Below, in pieces: positions 36,507-45,372 of a stretch of 56,218 nucleotides of DNA (position 1 is the stretch's first letter; the number at the start of each line of letters is the position of its first letter). This stretch comes from an uncultured Paracoccaceae bacterium. GTDB lineage: Bacteria; Pseudomonadota; Alphaproteobacteria; Rhodobacterales; Rhodobacteraceae. The notes beneath the pieces were generated by a model. The model had not been told where the DNA came from and searched no databases. It saw only the letters and a program-made list of their open reading frames with translations. The translations under genes were made by a program, and so were the position numbers. The stretch spans positions 1 through 56,218 of the forward strand of contig CALFSV010000232.1 in the NCBI GenBank assembly GCA_937916485.1. Direction: 5' to 3'.

Positions 36507-37484
36507 ATGTTCGGCGCTTTGCTTGCCTTTGCCTCGGCAGCCTTTTTCGGGCTGAACAATGCGACCGTGCGGCGCGGGGTCCTCAAGTCGACCGTGCTAC
36601 AGGGGATGGCCATCACCGTTCCGCTGGGGGTGCCGATCTTCGCTGTCTTTGCCCTGTTCATGGGCGGCTATGGCGCTTTGGCCGACTGGGAAATGGCCTC
36701 ATGGGCCTGGATGTCGCTGGCGGGGGTGGTTCACTTTGTCGTCGGCCGCTACGGCAACTACCGCGCCACTCAGGCGCTGGGCGCAACGCTGTCGACCCCG
36801 GTTCAGCAACTCAGCATCCTGATCGCCCTTTTGCTGGCCTTTCTGTTCCTGGGCGAGACGGTCAACCTGGTGAACTTGTTCGGGATCGCCCTCGTGATGG
36901 TCGGACCGATGGTCGTTCTGCGCCAGCGCAAGTCCAATACGGCAGCGGCCCGGGCCAAGGGGTTTGAGCCTGACTACCTGCCGGGCTTTTTCTGGGGGTT
37001 CATCTGTGCGCTTGGCTACGGCACCAGCCCGCTCTTGATTTCGCTTGGGCTGGGTGCCGACGGTGGCTTGTCCGACAGCGTTGCCGGGGTGCTGGTGTCC
37101 TACACGGCGGCCAGCGTTGTCGTGATTGCCCTTGTCATAGTCATGGGCGGCCGCGCCTATATGGGCGGATTGGGCCGGGAGTCAGGCAAATGGTTTGTCA
37201 TATCGACCTTCCTCGTCGCCATGTCACAGCTGTTTCGCTACCTCGCCCTCGCGGTCGCGCCTGTTTCCGTGGTGGTGCCGGTTCAGCGGTTGTCGGTGGT
37301 CTTCCGTCTGATTTTCAACGGCATGCTGAACCGCGATCACGAAGTGTTTGACCGTTGGGTGGTCCTTTCGGTCCTGATCGCGCTTATTGGTGTCATCGCA
37401 CTTAGCGTGGACACGGACCTGCTGCTTGGATGGCTGGGTTTGCCCGCAATCTTGGTCGAGACCCTCGCGCGTCCACTTGTTTGA
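36507..37484 (+). CDS. EamA/DMT-family transporter
   Basis: The 325-residue protein has ten hydrophobic helices in two EamA repeats (FGLNNATVRRG in the first, SQLFRYLALAVAPVSVVVPVQRL in the second). It follows the cupin pair and is probably in the same transcript. It may export a pathway product or import substrate. Confidence 0.8.
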   Translation: MFGALLAFASAAFFGLNNATVRRGVLKSTVLQGMAITVPLGVPIFAVFALFMGGYGALADWEMASWAWMSLAGVVHFVVGRYGNYRATQALGATLSTPVQQLSILIALLLAFLFLGETVNLVNLFGIALVMVGPMVVLRQRKSNTAAARAKGFEPDYLPGFFWGFICALGYGTSPLLISLGLGADGGLSDSVAGVLVSYTAASVVVIALVIVMGGRAYMGGLGRESGKWFVISTFLVAMSQLFRYLALAVAPVSVVVPVQRLSVVFRLIFNGMLNRDHEVFDRWVVLSVLIALIGVIALSVDTDLLLGWLGLPAILVETLARPLV

Positions 37485-37574
37485 TCAAGCGGGTTATTCG
37501 CGGGCCTATTAAGCTGATTTTTTGCGGTCCCGTGATTTTCTGCTATACAGAACGTAAGTAGAGGAGCCGTCATC

Positions 37575-38495
37575 ATTAACGTCAAGCAGCTGGCATATCT
37601 GCGCAAAGCCATCGCGGTCGGCAATATCACGCAGGCCGCGCGCGCCCTGAACGTGGCGCAGACGGCATTGGGTATGCAGATCCGCAATCTTGAAGAAGAA
37701 TTGGGGGTCACCCTGCTTGAACGGCATTCGCGGGGGGTGACGGCAACGCCCGCGGGCGAGGTGCTGAACCGCTATGCCGATGACGTCATCTCGCTTCTGA
37801 ACGAGGCACGGCAAGCCATGCGCCCGTTTCAGGGTGGGACGGATGTGCAGGTGTCCCTGGGCCTGACCCCCAGCATCATGAGGCTTGTGGGCGACGACAT
37901 CCTTGTCGAACTGGCCAAGACGATTCCGACCGTCAGCCTGCGATTGGTTGAGGAGTTCAGCTTTGTCCTCATGCGCCTGTTGCAGCAGGGAGAGTTGACA
38001 GCCGCATTGACCTTTGCGCCCGACGATGACCCGGCCTTTGTCCGCACGGCCTTGCTGGAAGAAGAGCTGTGCTACCTTGTCGCTGCCGACCTAGCCCCGC
38101 CAGAGGAGACGATTTCCTTTCGGAAGGTCCTGACAGCTGATCTTGCATTGACTGGTCGGGACGATGCCGTCTTTCGCCTCGTTGACGGGATCGCCCGCAG
38201 CCTGAGCATGGAGCTCAAGGTCGCCTACGAAGTCCAGTCGATCCGGGCGGTCAAGAACCTTGTCGCCAAGGGTATCGCCGCGACCATCATGCCCTATGGC
38301 GCGGCCGAGGGCGAATTGCGCGCGGGTGTGCTGAAGGCCCGAGTGATCGTCGCGCCAAGCGTCATCCGGACCCTGTTTTTCGTCTATCCCAAGGACAGGG
38401 GAGGGGTGGTCGAGACGCCAGAGTTCCGGCGTTTCGTAGAGGCTGTGGCCCAGCGGCTTGCCACCAGCCCCGGGCCGGTGATCCGGCTGCTTTAG
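37575..38495 (+). CDS. LysR-type regulator with rare start codon
   Basis: The DNA-binding domain reads NVKQLAYLRKAIAVGNITQAARALN, then IRNLEEELGVTLLERHSRG, as expected for LysR N-termini. No ATG, GTG or TTG precedes this helix-turn-helix within the open frame (stop at 37533-37535). AGAGGAG at 37560-37566 sits 5-8 bases before ATC (37572) and ATT (37575), so ATT is the likely start. GTG at 37653 would delete half the DNA-binding domain. The effector domain covers the remaining 200 residues. The 3' end overlaps the convergent small gene by 4 bases. Target operon unclear. Confidence 0.75.
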   Translation: MNVKQLAYLRKAIAVGNITQAARALNVAQTALGMQIRNLEEELGVTLLERHSRGVTATPAGEVLNRYADDVISLLNEARQAMRPFQGGTDVQVSLGLTPSIMRLVGDDILVELAKTIPTVSLRLVEEFSFVLMRLLQQGELTAALTFAPDDDPAFVRTALLEEELCYLVAADLAPPEETISFRKVLTADLALTGRDDAVFRLVDGIARSLSMELKVAYEVQSIRAVKNLVAKGIAATIMPYGAAEGELRAGVLKARVIVAPSVIRTLFFVYPKDRGGVVETPEFRRFVEAVAQRLATSPGPVIRLL

Positions 38496-38737
38496 GTGCC
38501 CGAGAGCGACGCGCGTGCGGCGCCCATCGCAACGCGGGGCAGGTCACGACGATCAATCGACATGCCGGCCAAAGTGGTGTCGGACAGCGATGCAAGCCGC
38601 GTGTAGATGGCATAGGCACGGTAGCCGCTGACGAACCCGAGTGGATCGCGCTTGATGCCGCCGGGCACGATGCTGCGGATCAAATCAGACAGTCGGGTGT
38701 TCGGGGCGGCGTAGTTCAGGTCTGCTGTTGCTGACAT
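38492..38737 (-). CDS. Small DUF1127-like protein
   Basis: The 81-residue protein starts at ATG 38737 after AAGGATAA; a longer frame to 38833 lacks a ribosome-binding site. The C-terminal half (YTRLASLSDTTLAGMSIDRR) resembles the short DUF1127 helix pattern, in which a leucine-spaced helix is followed by a G-I-x-R-x-D turn. Such small Arg-rich proteins are often regulators in Rhodobacterales. It follows the ligJ operon past a hairpin and may have its own promoter. Confidence 0.5.
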   Translation of the reverse strand: MSATADLNYAAPNTRLSDLIRSIVPGGIKRDPLGFVSGYRAYAIYTRLASLSDTTLAGMSIDRRDLPRVAMGAARASLSGT

Positions 38738-38803
38738 TTGGGTTATCCTTATTGCTGCAGTGCAGAATAATGGATTTCCCCAATTTTTCAACCACTCCAG
38801 TGG

Positions 38804-38835
38804 CCTTGCATGGCGGCATTGCCGCAGGTGCAAGG
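38804..38835 (-). terminator. Nested hairpin downstream of ligJ
   Basis: CCTTGCA at 38804-38810 pairs with TGCAAGG at 38829-38835, and inside it GCGGC pairs with GCCGC. On the minus strand it follows ligJ at a terminator-like distance. No long U-run is present, so termination may be partial. Confidence 0.45.
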
Positions 38836-38852
38836 CTCCTGAAGTGGGGGCG

Positions 38853-39875
38853 TTATAGCCCTCGTGCCGTCAGTGCCGCGTCCAGCCGGGGGTAGACCCG
38901 GCGGGCGTTGCCTTCGAAAACCTTGGCCTTGTCAGACGCCGGAATGTCCAGAGCGTCTACATAGCGCTTGGTGTCGTCAAAGTTGTGACCCGTTTCGGGA
39001 TCCACCCCCTTGACCGCACCGAACATCTCGGAGGCAAAGAGGATGTTGTCCACGTCGATCACTTCGAACAGCAGATCAATGCCGGGCTGATGGTAGACGC
39101 AGGTGTCGAAGTAGACGTTTTTCATGACATGTTCGGTCAGCTTGGGCTTGCCCAGCATGTCCGCAAGGCCCCTGTACCGCCCCCAGTGATAGGGCACTGC
39201 CCCGCCGCCATGCGGGATGATCAGGCGCAGATCGGGGAAATCGCTGAACAGATCGCCCTGAATAAACTGCATGAAGGCTGTCGTATCGGCGTTGATGTAA
39301 TGGGCACCGGTCGCATGAAAGTTCGGGTTGCACGAGCCCGACACGTGGATCATCGCGGGGACATCCAGCTCGACCAGTTTCTCAAAGAACGGATACCAGC
39401 TACGGTCGGTCAGCGGGCGACCGGACCACATCCCCCCCGAAGGATCGGGGTTCAGGTTGCAACCGACAAATCCCAGTTCAAGGATGCAACGCTCAAGCTC
39501 TTCTATCGAGTTTTCGATTGGGGCCTGGGTCGACTGTGGCAGCTGGCAGACCCCGATGAAGTTTTCGGGGAAAAGCTGGGTCACCCGGTGGATCAGGTCG
39601 TTGGACAGGCGCGTCCAGGTTTTTGACATTGCCTCGTCGCCGACATGATGCCCCATGCCCGACGCGCGGGGCGAAAAGATCGTCATGTCCGCACCGCGCT
39701 CCTTCAGGGCGCGAAGCTGGTTGTTGATGATGCTCTCGCGGATTTCGTCGTCCGAAATCGCGCCCAGCACCGGCGGTGGGGCAGAGGGGTCATCGAAATG
39801 CGCGATCTGCGCCTTGCGATAGTCCATGAACGCCTTGGGTTCGGTCGTGTAGTGGCCGTGGCAGTCGATAATCAT
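38853..39875 (-). CDS. ligJ: 4-oxalomesaconate hydratase
   Basis: The 340-residue amidohydrolase-fold protein begins MIIDCHGHYTT, giving the HxH metal pair at residues 6 and 8. SPRASGMGHHVGD, NLNPDPSGG, HVSGSCN, PHGGGAVPYHWGR and EGNARRVYPRLDAAL match LigJ/GalB very closely as recalled. LigJ hydrates 4-oxalomesaconate to 4-carboxy-4-hydroxy-2-oxoadipate in the protocatechuate 4,5-cleavage and gallate pathways. It is directly downstream of ligK, 3 bases apart. Confidence 0.88.
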   Translation of the reverse strand: MIIDCHGHYTTEPKAFMDYRKAQIAHFDDPSAPPPVLGAISDDEIRESIINNQLRALKERGADMTIFSPRASGMGHHVGDEAMSKTWTRLSNDLIHRVTQLFPENFIGVCQLPQSTQAPIENSIEELERCILELGFVGCNLNPDPSGGMWSGRPLTDRSWYPFFEKLVELDVPAMIHVSGSCNPNFHATGAHYINADTTAFMQFIQGDLFSDFPDLRLIIPHGGGAVPYHWGRYRGLADMLGKPKLTEHVMKNVYFDTCVYHQPGIDLLFEVIDVDNILFASEMFGAVKGVDPETGHNFDDTKRYVDALDIPASDKAKVFEGNARRVYPRLDAALTARGL

Positions 39876-39878
39876 GGC

Positions 39879-40580
39879 TTAATCCTCGTTCCCGTCATAG
39901 TCGGCCTGATCTACATAGATCAGGCCCTTTTCCGCCAGCCGCGGACGCATGTTGTTGATGTCGAGGCCAAGTTCACCCGCGCCGTAGCGTTGTCGCACCA
40001 TGGCCTCACGTTCCTCTCGTGCGGCAGAGGCGGCCAGAACGGTCGCTGCTTGCATGCGGGGGACGACGACGACACCGTCATCGTCGGCCACGATGACGTC
40101 ACCGGGGTTCACCACCGCATCGGCGCAAGAGATCGGGACATTCACGTCGCCCAGCGTTTCCTTGACCGTTCCGTGGGCCGAGATGCTGCTCGACCAGACC
40201 GGAAATCCCATCTTTTCGAGGTCTGCAATATCGCGGCAGCCGGCGTCGATGATCAGTCCGCGCACGCCGCGTGCCTGCAGCAATGTCCCTAGAAGGTCGC
40301 CAAAAAAGCCAGATTGCGACGCCGATATCGGGCTTAGCACCATGATGTCGCCCGGTTGGCATTGTTCGGCGGCGACATGCAGCATCCAGTTATCGCCCGG
40401 AGGGGCCGAGACAGTCACAGCTGTTCCACTGATCCGCGCCCCTTTCCAGATCGGGCGCATGCGCGGAGCCATCAGACCGGTCCGCCCTTGCGCCTCGTGG
40501 ACCGTGGCCACGCCGTAGTTTCCCAGCGCATCTGTATCGGCGCGGTTGGCGCGTTTGATGTTAGTGACGACGACAGGCAT
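39879..40580 (-). CDS. ligK: 4-carboxy-4-hydroxy-2-oxoadipate aldolase (RraA fold)
   Basis: The 233-residue protein has the RraA/HMG-CHA aldolase pattern: [11 protein letters not shown] near 47, the dicarboxylate-binding [14 protein letters not shown] with Arg and Asp near 117-118, and WSSSISAHG. LigK splits its substrate into pyruvate and oxaloacetate. Co-location with LigJ makes this assignment firm compared with plain RraA. Start follows GGAGATCATCC. Confidence 0.85.
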   Translation of the reverse strand: MPVVVTNIKRANRADTDALGNYGVATVHEAQGRTGLMAPRMRPIWKGARISGTAVTVSAPPGDNWMLHVAAEQCQPGDIMVLSPISASQSGFFGDLLGTLLQARGVRGLIIDAGCRDIADLEKMGFPVWSSSISAHGTVKETLGDVNVPISCADAVVNPGDVIVADDDGVVVVPRMQAATVLAASAAREEREAMVRQRYGAGELGLDINNMRPRLAEKGLIYVDQADYDGNED

Positions 40581-40594
40581 GGATGATCTCCGGT

Positions 40595-41593
40595 TCAGCT
40601 GACGGTTTCTGCGCGACAGGCGGCAAAGCCCGCCTGCAGGTCTGCAGGGTTAAGGTTTCGGCCGATCAGGACAAGCCGGCTTTCACGGGCCTCGCCCGCA
40701 CGCCAAGGACCGATCTCATCACTTTCGATCAGCATGTGAACGGCCTGCACGACGATGCGGTTTGCCTTGCCAGCGATGTCAAGAATACCCTTGGTGCGCA
40801 GAATGTCGGCGCCGCGTTCTGTCAAAAGCGTCTCGAGCCAGTTTTGGACAGAGCGGCCATCAAGTGGCGCGCCAAAGCGCAGGGTGAAAGAGGCGATCCC
40901 GGCCGATTCAATGTGGCCGTGGTCGTGGTAATGGTCTGGGTTGACCGCGCTGCCCAGCCTGTCGGCCAGCCGGACCGGGTCGAAACCCTGCCGGTTAAGG
41001 ATGTCGGCTGCCGCCACGCGACCCCGGTCCGTTTCGATCAAGGTTGCAAAGGGGTTGATCCCTGCCAGTTGGAACCGGACCGATTGCACGGCAGCAGCCT
41101 TGGACACCTTGTTCAGCACAATACAATCGGCCACAGCGATCTGGTCAGCGGCGTCATCGCTACGCTCTAGCTGGCCCCCAATGTGGATGGCGTCGACAAC
41201 CGTCACTACGCCGTCCAAACGGCACCGGCCTGCAAGGATCTGATCGGCCATGAAGGTCTGAAGAACCGGGGCAGGGTTCGCAAGCCCGGTCGTCTCGATC
41301 ACAATCCCGTCCAGATCGGTGCGGGATCGCAGCAGTTCGCGCAGCGTTCGGATCAGATCACCCCGGATGACGCAGCAGATGCAACCGCTGGACAGCTCGA
41401 TCAGGTCTTCGGCACCGCTGTCGATCAGATCGCCGTCGATACCGGCGTCGCCAAATTCGTTCACCACGATGGCCAGCTTCAGGTCGCGGGTCTGGGTCAG
41501 CAGGTGGTTGAGCAGAGTGGTTTTGCCCGCCCCCAGCGCCCCCGTCACGATCGTGACAGGCACGCGGGCGTCCGCTGTCCCCCCTGCCTGCAT
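40595..41593 (-). CDS. CobW/COG0523 G3E-family GTPase
   Basis: The 332-residue protein has Walker [10 protein letters not shown] at 18-26, the metal motif GCICC at 70-74 (CxCC), ETTGLANP and an NKVSKA guanine motif, with a CobW C-terminal domain. These proteins deliver Zn, Co or other metals to target enzymes. It lies between the zinc alcohol dehydrogenase gene and ligK. It could metallate the dehydrogenase, LigJ, LigK or a cupin of the island. Confidence 0.87.
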   Translation of the reverse strand: MQAGGTADARVPVTIVTGALGAGKTTLLNHLLTQTRDLKLAIVVNEFGDAGIDGDLIDSGAEDLIELSSGCICCVIRGDLIRTLRELLRSRTDLDGIVIETTGLANPAPVLQTFMADQILAGRCRLDGVVTVVDAIHIGGQLERSDDAADQIAVADCIVLNKVSKAAAVQSVRFQLAGINPFATLIETDRGRVAAADILNRQGFDPVRLADRLGSAVNPDHYHDHGHIESAGIASFTLRFGAPLDGRSVQNWLETLLTERGADILRTKGILDIAGKANRIVVQAVHMLIESDEIGPWRAGEARESRLVLIGRNLNPADLQAGFAACRAETVS

Positions 41594-41595
41594 CC

Positions 41596-42699
41596 CTAGT
41601 CCCAGGGCATCAGTGAGACATGGATCACGTCGCCGCTGCCCCCGACCGCCTTGATGGCGGCATCGGTGTCTTGCAGGCCAAAGCGGTGGGTGGTGATCAG
41701 ATCAAGCGGGAACCGGTCCGAATTCAACTGCTGCAGCGCGAGTTCGCAGCTTTCGTAGTTGTGGCCGCGTGCTGCCTTGATCGTGATGTACTTGTTGGCC
41801 ACCTTTGCCATGGGGAAGTTCGGGAAATCCCCTGCCTCGCCTTGGATGAGCAAGGTGCCGCCCTTGCGCTTGAGCGCCTCGATCCCAAGCAGGGTCGGGA
41901 TCGTCCCGGCGCCAGCGGTGCAATCCAGGGCAACATCGACGCCTTCGCCGCCGGTGATTTCTGCGATCCGGGCGACGGGATCTTCGGCCTCAACGTTGAT
42001 GACGTAGTCAGCGCCAAGCTGCAGCGCGACTTCCATCCGCTTTGTGTCCTTGGACGTACCCGTCACGATGATCAGCGATGCGCCGGCCTGCTTGCAGGCG
42101 ACGACCTGGCTAAGACCTTGCTGGCCAGGACCTTGCACCAGAACGCGGCTGTTATAGCCAACGCCGCAATCGAACAGGGCCCATTGAATGCCATTGGCCA
42201 TGGGGGTCACCACACCGGCAAGCTCGGGGCTCATCCCGTCGGGGACGCGGTGCAGGATCGAGTTCCAGGGCAGGTACATGTATTGCGCAAAACCACCCCA
42301 CAGGTGCGGTGCCTTGAGCGCGGAGGTGTATCCAAAGCGGATCCCGTCGGGGTTCTTGCGCCAGTCGGTCGCCATGCAAAGACGGTAGTCGCCGCGATGG
42401 CAATGCTCGCAGTTCATGCAGCCCACGTAGTGTTCGGCAAAGACCCGGTCGCCCTCTTTCAGGCCGCGGCGCTTCTTGAAGGTGGCCCCGGCCTTGGCGA
42501 TGACGCCGATGTTTTCATGGCCCATGATGACCGGATCAGAAATGGGCGGTTTTGCATAGAACTTGACGTCCGTACCGCAGATGCCCGCCACTTCAACCCG
42601 AAGCAGGGCGGCATCGTCTGGTATGTCGGGCATGTCATATTCGCGGAATTCGGTACGATGCGGGCCTGTGCGGACCGCTGCGAGGACTTTCTCGGACAT
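41596..42699 (-). CDS. Zinc-dependent alcohol dehydrogenase (threonine/sorbitol dehydrogenase class)
   Basis: The 367-residue protein has the catalytic zinc residues in CGTDVKF and GHENIG, the structural zinc Cys cluster CMNCEHCHRGDYRLC, and a nucleotide-binding QGPGQQGLSQV. The start at 42699 follows GGAG by 8 bases. As first gene of the ADH-cobW-ligK-ligJ operon under operator site A, it may oxidise a pathway hydroxy acid or semialdehyde (a LigC-like step is otherwise missing). Confidence 0.85.
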   Translation of the reverse strand: MSEKVLAAVRTGPHRTEFREYDMPDIPDDAALLRVEVAGICGTDVKFYAKPPISDPVIMGHENIGVIAKAGATFKKRRGLKEGDRVFAEHYVGCMNCEHCHRGDYRLCMATDWRKNPDGIRFGYTSALKAPHLWGGFAQYMYLPWNSILHRVPDGMSPELAGVVTPMANGIQWALFDCGVGYNSRVLVQGPGQQGLSQVVACKQAGASLIIVTGTSKDTKRMEVALQLGADYVINVEAEDPVARIAEITGGEGVDVALDCTAGAGTIPTLLGIEALKRKGGTLLIQGEAGDFPNFPMAKVANKYITIKAARGHNYESCELALQQLNSDRFPLDLITTHRFGLQDTDAAIKAVGGSGDVIHVSLMPWD

Positions 42700-42756
42700 C
42701 CCGGACACTCCAATTCTGCATTGACCATTTGGTACCAAACGGCCAGACTGCTAGCA

Positions 42757-42781
42757 AGAACAGAGTTCCGTATGGCGGAAC
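42757..42781. promoter_or_regulatory. Three-half-site operator, site A
   Basis: Read on the minus strand, the site is GTTCC-GCCATAC-GGAAC, then TCT, then GTTCT. The first two arms are a perfect palindrome, the best of the seven sites. It lies between the minus-strand ADH operon and the plus-strand genes from 42841. Confidence 0.7.
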
Positions 42782-42840
42782 ATATGGGACAAAAGGCGAC
42801 GGATCGCGGGCGTCCTCAGAGGGTATGACACGGCGCGAAA

Positions 42841-43131
42841 ATGTTTGGACGGGCAGCCACGGACACCCGAAATCTGCATTCACTTGAACAGGTTGAAACC
42901 TGGACAAGAGAGACCTTTGGCCTGACCGACGATTGCCTTGTTCTGGTGTCCGAAGAGGCGGGCCGCCTTCCCGGTTTTCCGCCCTTGCTGACCGTCGTCC
43001 TGTTCTGGACACCCGACGGAACACGTCACAGGCTGACCCTGTTCAAACCAGTCGCTGACGTTGTTGCCAGCGACATGCCCATTCACTGGCTGCGTCCGTC
43101 CCTTGTTGACGACGCGGGCGATTGTTGCTGA
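42841..43131 (+). CDS. Hypothetical small protein
   Basis: The 96-residue protein is soluble, with a DDCLVLVSEEAGRLPGFPP segment and a C-terminal Cys pair (DAGDCC). No family was recognised. The ribosome-binding site is weak (GAGGG lies about 17 bases upstream), so the start is uncertain. It is first in the plus-strand unit leading into the Pht5-like and MFS genes and may be a small partner of the former. Confidence 0.5.
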   Translation: MFGRAATDTRNLHSLEQVETWTRETFGLTDDCLVLVSEEAGRLPGFPPLLTVVLFWTPDGTRHRLTLFKPVADVVASDMPIHWLRPSLVDDAGDCC

Positions 43132-43183
43132 CAAACCGACGCGGGGCCATAGACCCCGAACGTCGAACATGAGGATACCGAAT

Positions 43184-44128
43184 ATGGGCAGACCCCGTTT
43201 CACCGCTGTGTCCCGCACCCAGGGCAACAACCGCGCCCTCAAGGAGGGGCAGGTTGGGCTTCCCGACTTTGACCTCGACTTTGAGGAGGTGCCGGTCCTG
43301 GTGAAAGGCTTCCGCCGCATGGTCCGTGAACTGGCCTATGACGTCTGCGAGATGGCGCTGACCACCTATCTTTGCGCCAAGGCGCATGGGGTGGGCTTTA
43401 CCGCCTTGCCGATTTTCCTCGTGCGCGACTTCCATCACGGCAACATGATGTGGAACACCACGCTTGGGATGAATAGCCCAAAGGATCTTGAAGGCCGTCG
43501 CGTCGGCGTCAACCGGGGCTATACGGTCACCACCGGCGTCTGGGCGCGGTCGATCCTGCAGGACGAGCATGACGTTGATCTGTCGCAGGTCACTTGGGCC
43601 CCTTCGGGCGATGAGCATGTGGCGAGCTTCGTGAACCCCGCCAATGTCATCCCAATGGCCAAGGACGAAGACCTGACCGAGGCATTGGGCGCGGGTGCAC
43701 TGGCCGGGGTGGTGGGCACAACGGTGGATCATGCCAATGTCGTGCCAATCGTACCGGATGCTTTTGCGGCCGGGGTATCCGCCCTCAAGTCGCGGGGCCT
43801 TTACCCCATCAACCATCTTGTCGTTGTGAAGGACGAGGTGTTGGCCGCCAACCCCGGTCTGGCAACCCAGTTGTTCGAGGCGTTCGCCGCCTCGAAGGCG
43901 CTTTACCTTGATGACCTCAGGGCCGGGCGGATCGAGTCCCTGTCCGCCGCCGACAAGGTGCATCTGGCCGCGATGGAGGTGATCGGCGACCCGCTGCCCT
44001 ATGGCATCGCCCCGAATGAGGCAGTCTTGACCATGCTGATGGGCCATGCGGTGACGCAGCAGATCATCCCGGGGCCTACCCCGCTCGAGGCGCTTTTTGC
44101 GGCCGAGACCCTGGATCTCGTGGGCTAG
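43184..44128 (+). CDS. 4,5-dihydroxyphthalate decarboxylase (Pht5)-like protein, copy 2
   Basis: The 314-residue product starts at ATG 43184 after GAGGAT. It has the bilobed fold of the Pht5/NMT1 group (EVPVLVKGFRRMVRE, YDVCEMALTTYL, DLEGRRVGVNRGYTVTTGVW) and no signal peptide. It is more diverged from copies 1 and 3 than these are from each other. It precedes an MFS transporter gene by 2 bases. Decarboxylation of a hydroxylated aromatic acid is the likely role. Confidence 0.65.
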   Translation: MGRPRFTAVSRTQGNNRALKEGQVGLPDFDLDFEEVPVLVKGFRRMVRELAYDVCEMALTTYLCAKAHGVGFTALPIFLVRDFHHGNMMWNTTLGMNSPKDLEGRRVGVNRGYTVTTGVWARSILQDEHDVDLSQVTWAPSGDEHVASFVNPANVIPMAKDEDLTEALGAGALAGVVGTTVDHANVVPIVPDAFAAGVSALKSRGLYPINHLVVVKDEVLAANPGLATQLFEAFAASKALYLDDLRAGRIESLSAADKVHLAAMEVIGDPLPYGIAPNEAVLTMLMGHAVTQQIIPGPTPLEALFAAETLDLVG

Positions 44129-44130
44129 AG

Positions 44131-45372
44131 GTGGAGGAGACGTCAGCCGCCGAAGTGCCCGGGTCCCGCTGGGTCGCCTTCCAGTTTCCCGGATTTGGGA
44201 AGTATTGGGGCGCTGTGGTGCTGTCCGGCTTTGCCGTGCAGATCCAGACCGTCGCCATTGGCTGGCAGGTCTATGACATGACCCGAAACCCTTTTGACCT
44301 TGGTCTGATCGGGCTGTCGCAATTCTTGCCCGCCTTGCTTCTGGTGATGGTCACGGGCGCTGTCGCGGACAGGTTTCCCCGGCGGCGGATCATGGGGGTT
44401 TGCCTGACCATCGAGGCCGTCGCCGGGACCGGGCTGCTGCTTTATACTCATTTCGGAGGCGGTTCGGTCGCGGTGATCCTCGCGCTGTTGGCGCTGTTCG
44501 GCACGGCGCGGGCGTTCTTCAACCCGGCGCGGCAGTCGATACTGCCCAACCTTGTCCCGCCCCGGCATCTGGGCAACGCCATTGCGGTCAACTCAACGGC
44601 GAACCATCTGGCCCGGATTGGTGGGCCTTTGGCCGGGGGCCTGCTTTACGGGCTGTCTGCGCAGTTGGCCTACGGCGTGGCGGTGGCTTTCCTCGTGATT
44701 TCGGCAGTGCTTGTGCTTGGCATCCCCAAGCCCGCAGCGCGCAAACCTGCCGGGCGCACCAGCTGGGCCACGCTTAATGCAGGGTTCCGCTATATCTGGT
44801 CGGAAAAGGTCGTCCTTGGGGCGGTGTCGCTGGACCTGTTTGCGGTGTTGCTGGGCGGGGCGACGGCGCTGATGCCGGTCTATGCCCGCGATATCCTCGA
44901 TCTTGGGCCATCGGGGCTGGGCCTGCTCATGGCCGGGCCGGCGATCGGAGCCGTGGCCGTTGGGTTCTACCTCATGTCCAACCCGATCCGCGATCATGCG
45001 GGGCATGTCATGTTTGCCTCTGTCGCGGGTTTCGGGGTTTTCATGCTGGTCTTCGCCTTTTCCGAAACGGTCTGGATTTCGGTTTTGGCGATGATCCTTG
45101 CGGGCGGGTGCGATATGGTGAGCGTCTTTGTGCGCGGCACCCTCATCCAGCTTTGGACGCCGGACGAATTGCGCGGGCGGGTCAATGCCGTCAATCAGGT
45201 GGCCATCGGTGCGTCGAACGAATTTGGCGCGTTCCGGGCGGGCAGCATGGGGGCGCTGACAGGCCCGGTGGCAGCCGTCGCCCTTGGGGGCATCGGCACG
45301 CTGGCGATCGTTGCGCTATGGATGCGCTGGTTCCCGGGGCTGCGCGAGATTCGCAGGCTAGACCAAGTCTAG
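44131..45372 (+). CDS. MFS transporter (EntS-like)
   Basis: The 413-residue protein has twelve hydrophobic helices and the MFS loop motif ADRFPRRR. It starts at GTG 44131, 2 bases after the Pht5-like stop; no strong ribosome-binding site is seen, so coupling is likely. The helix pattern fits the enterobactin-exporter-type group. It could export an aromatic intermediate. Its stop overlaps that of the convergent hydrolase gene at a CTAG. Confidence 0.83.
   Translation: MEETSAAEVPGSRWVAFQFPGFGKYWGAVVLSGFAVQIQTVAIGWQVYDMTRNPFDLGLIGLSQFLPALLLVMVTGAVADRFPRRRIMGVCLTIEAVAGTGLLLYTHFGGGSVAVILALLALFGTARAFFNPARQSILPNLVPPRHLGNAIAVNSTANHLARIGGPLAGGLLYGLSAQLAYGVAVAFLVISAVLVLGIPKPAARKPAGRTSWATLNAGFRYIWSEKVVLGAVSLDLFAVLLGGATALMPVYARDILDLGPSGLGLLMAGPAIGAVAVGFYLMSNPIRDHAGHVMFASVAGFGVFMLVFAFSETVWISVLAMILAGGCDMVSVFVRGTLIQLWTPDELRGRVNAVNQVAIGASNEFGAFRAGSMGALTGPVAAVALGGIGTLAIVALWMRWFPGLREIRRLDQV

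Noticed and set aside
37653..38495. GTG at 37653 as start of the LysR gene
   Set aside because: It would remove the first half of the helix-turn-helix that is clearly encoded upstream.
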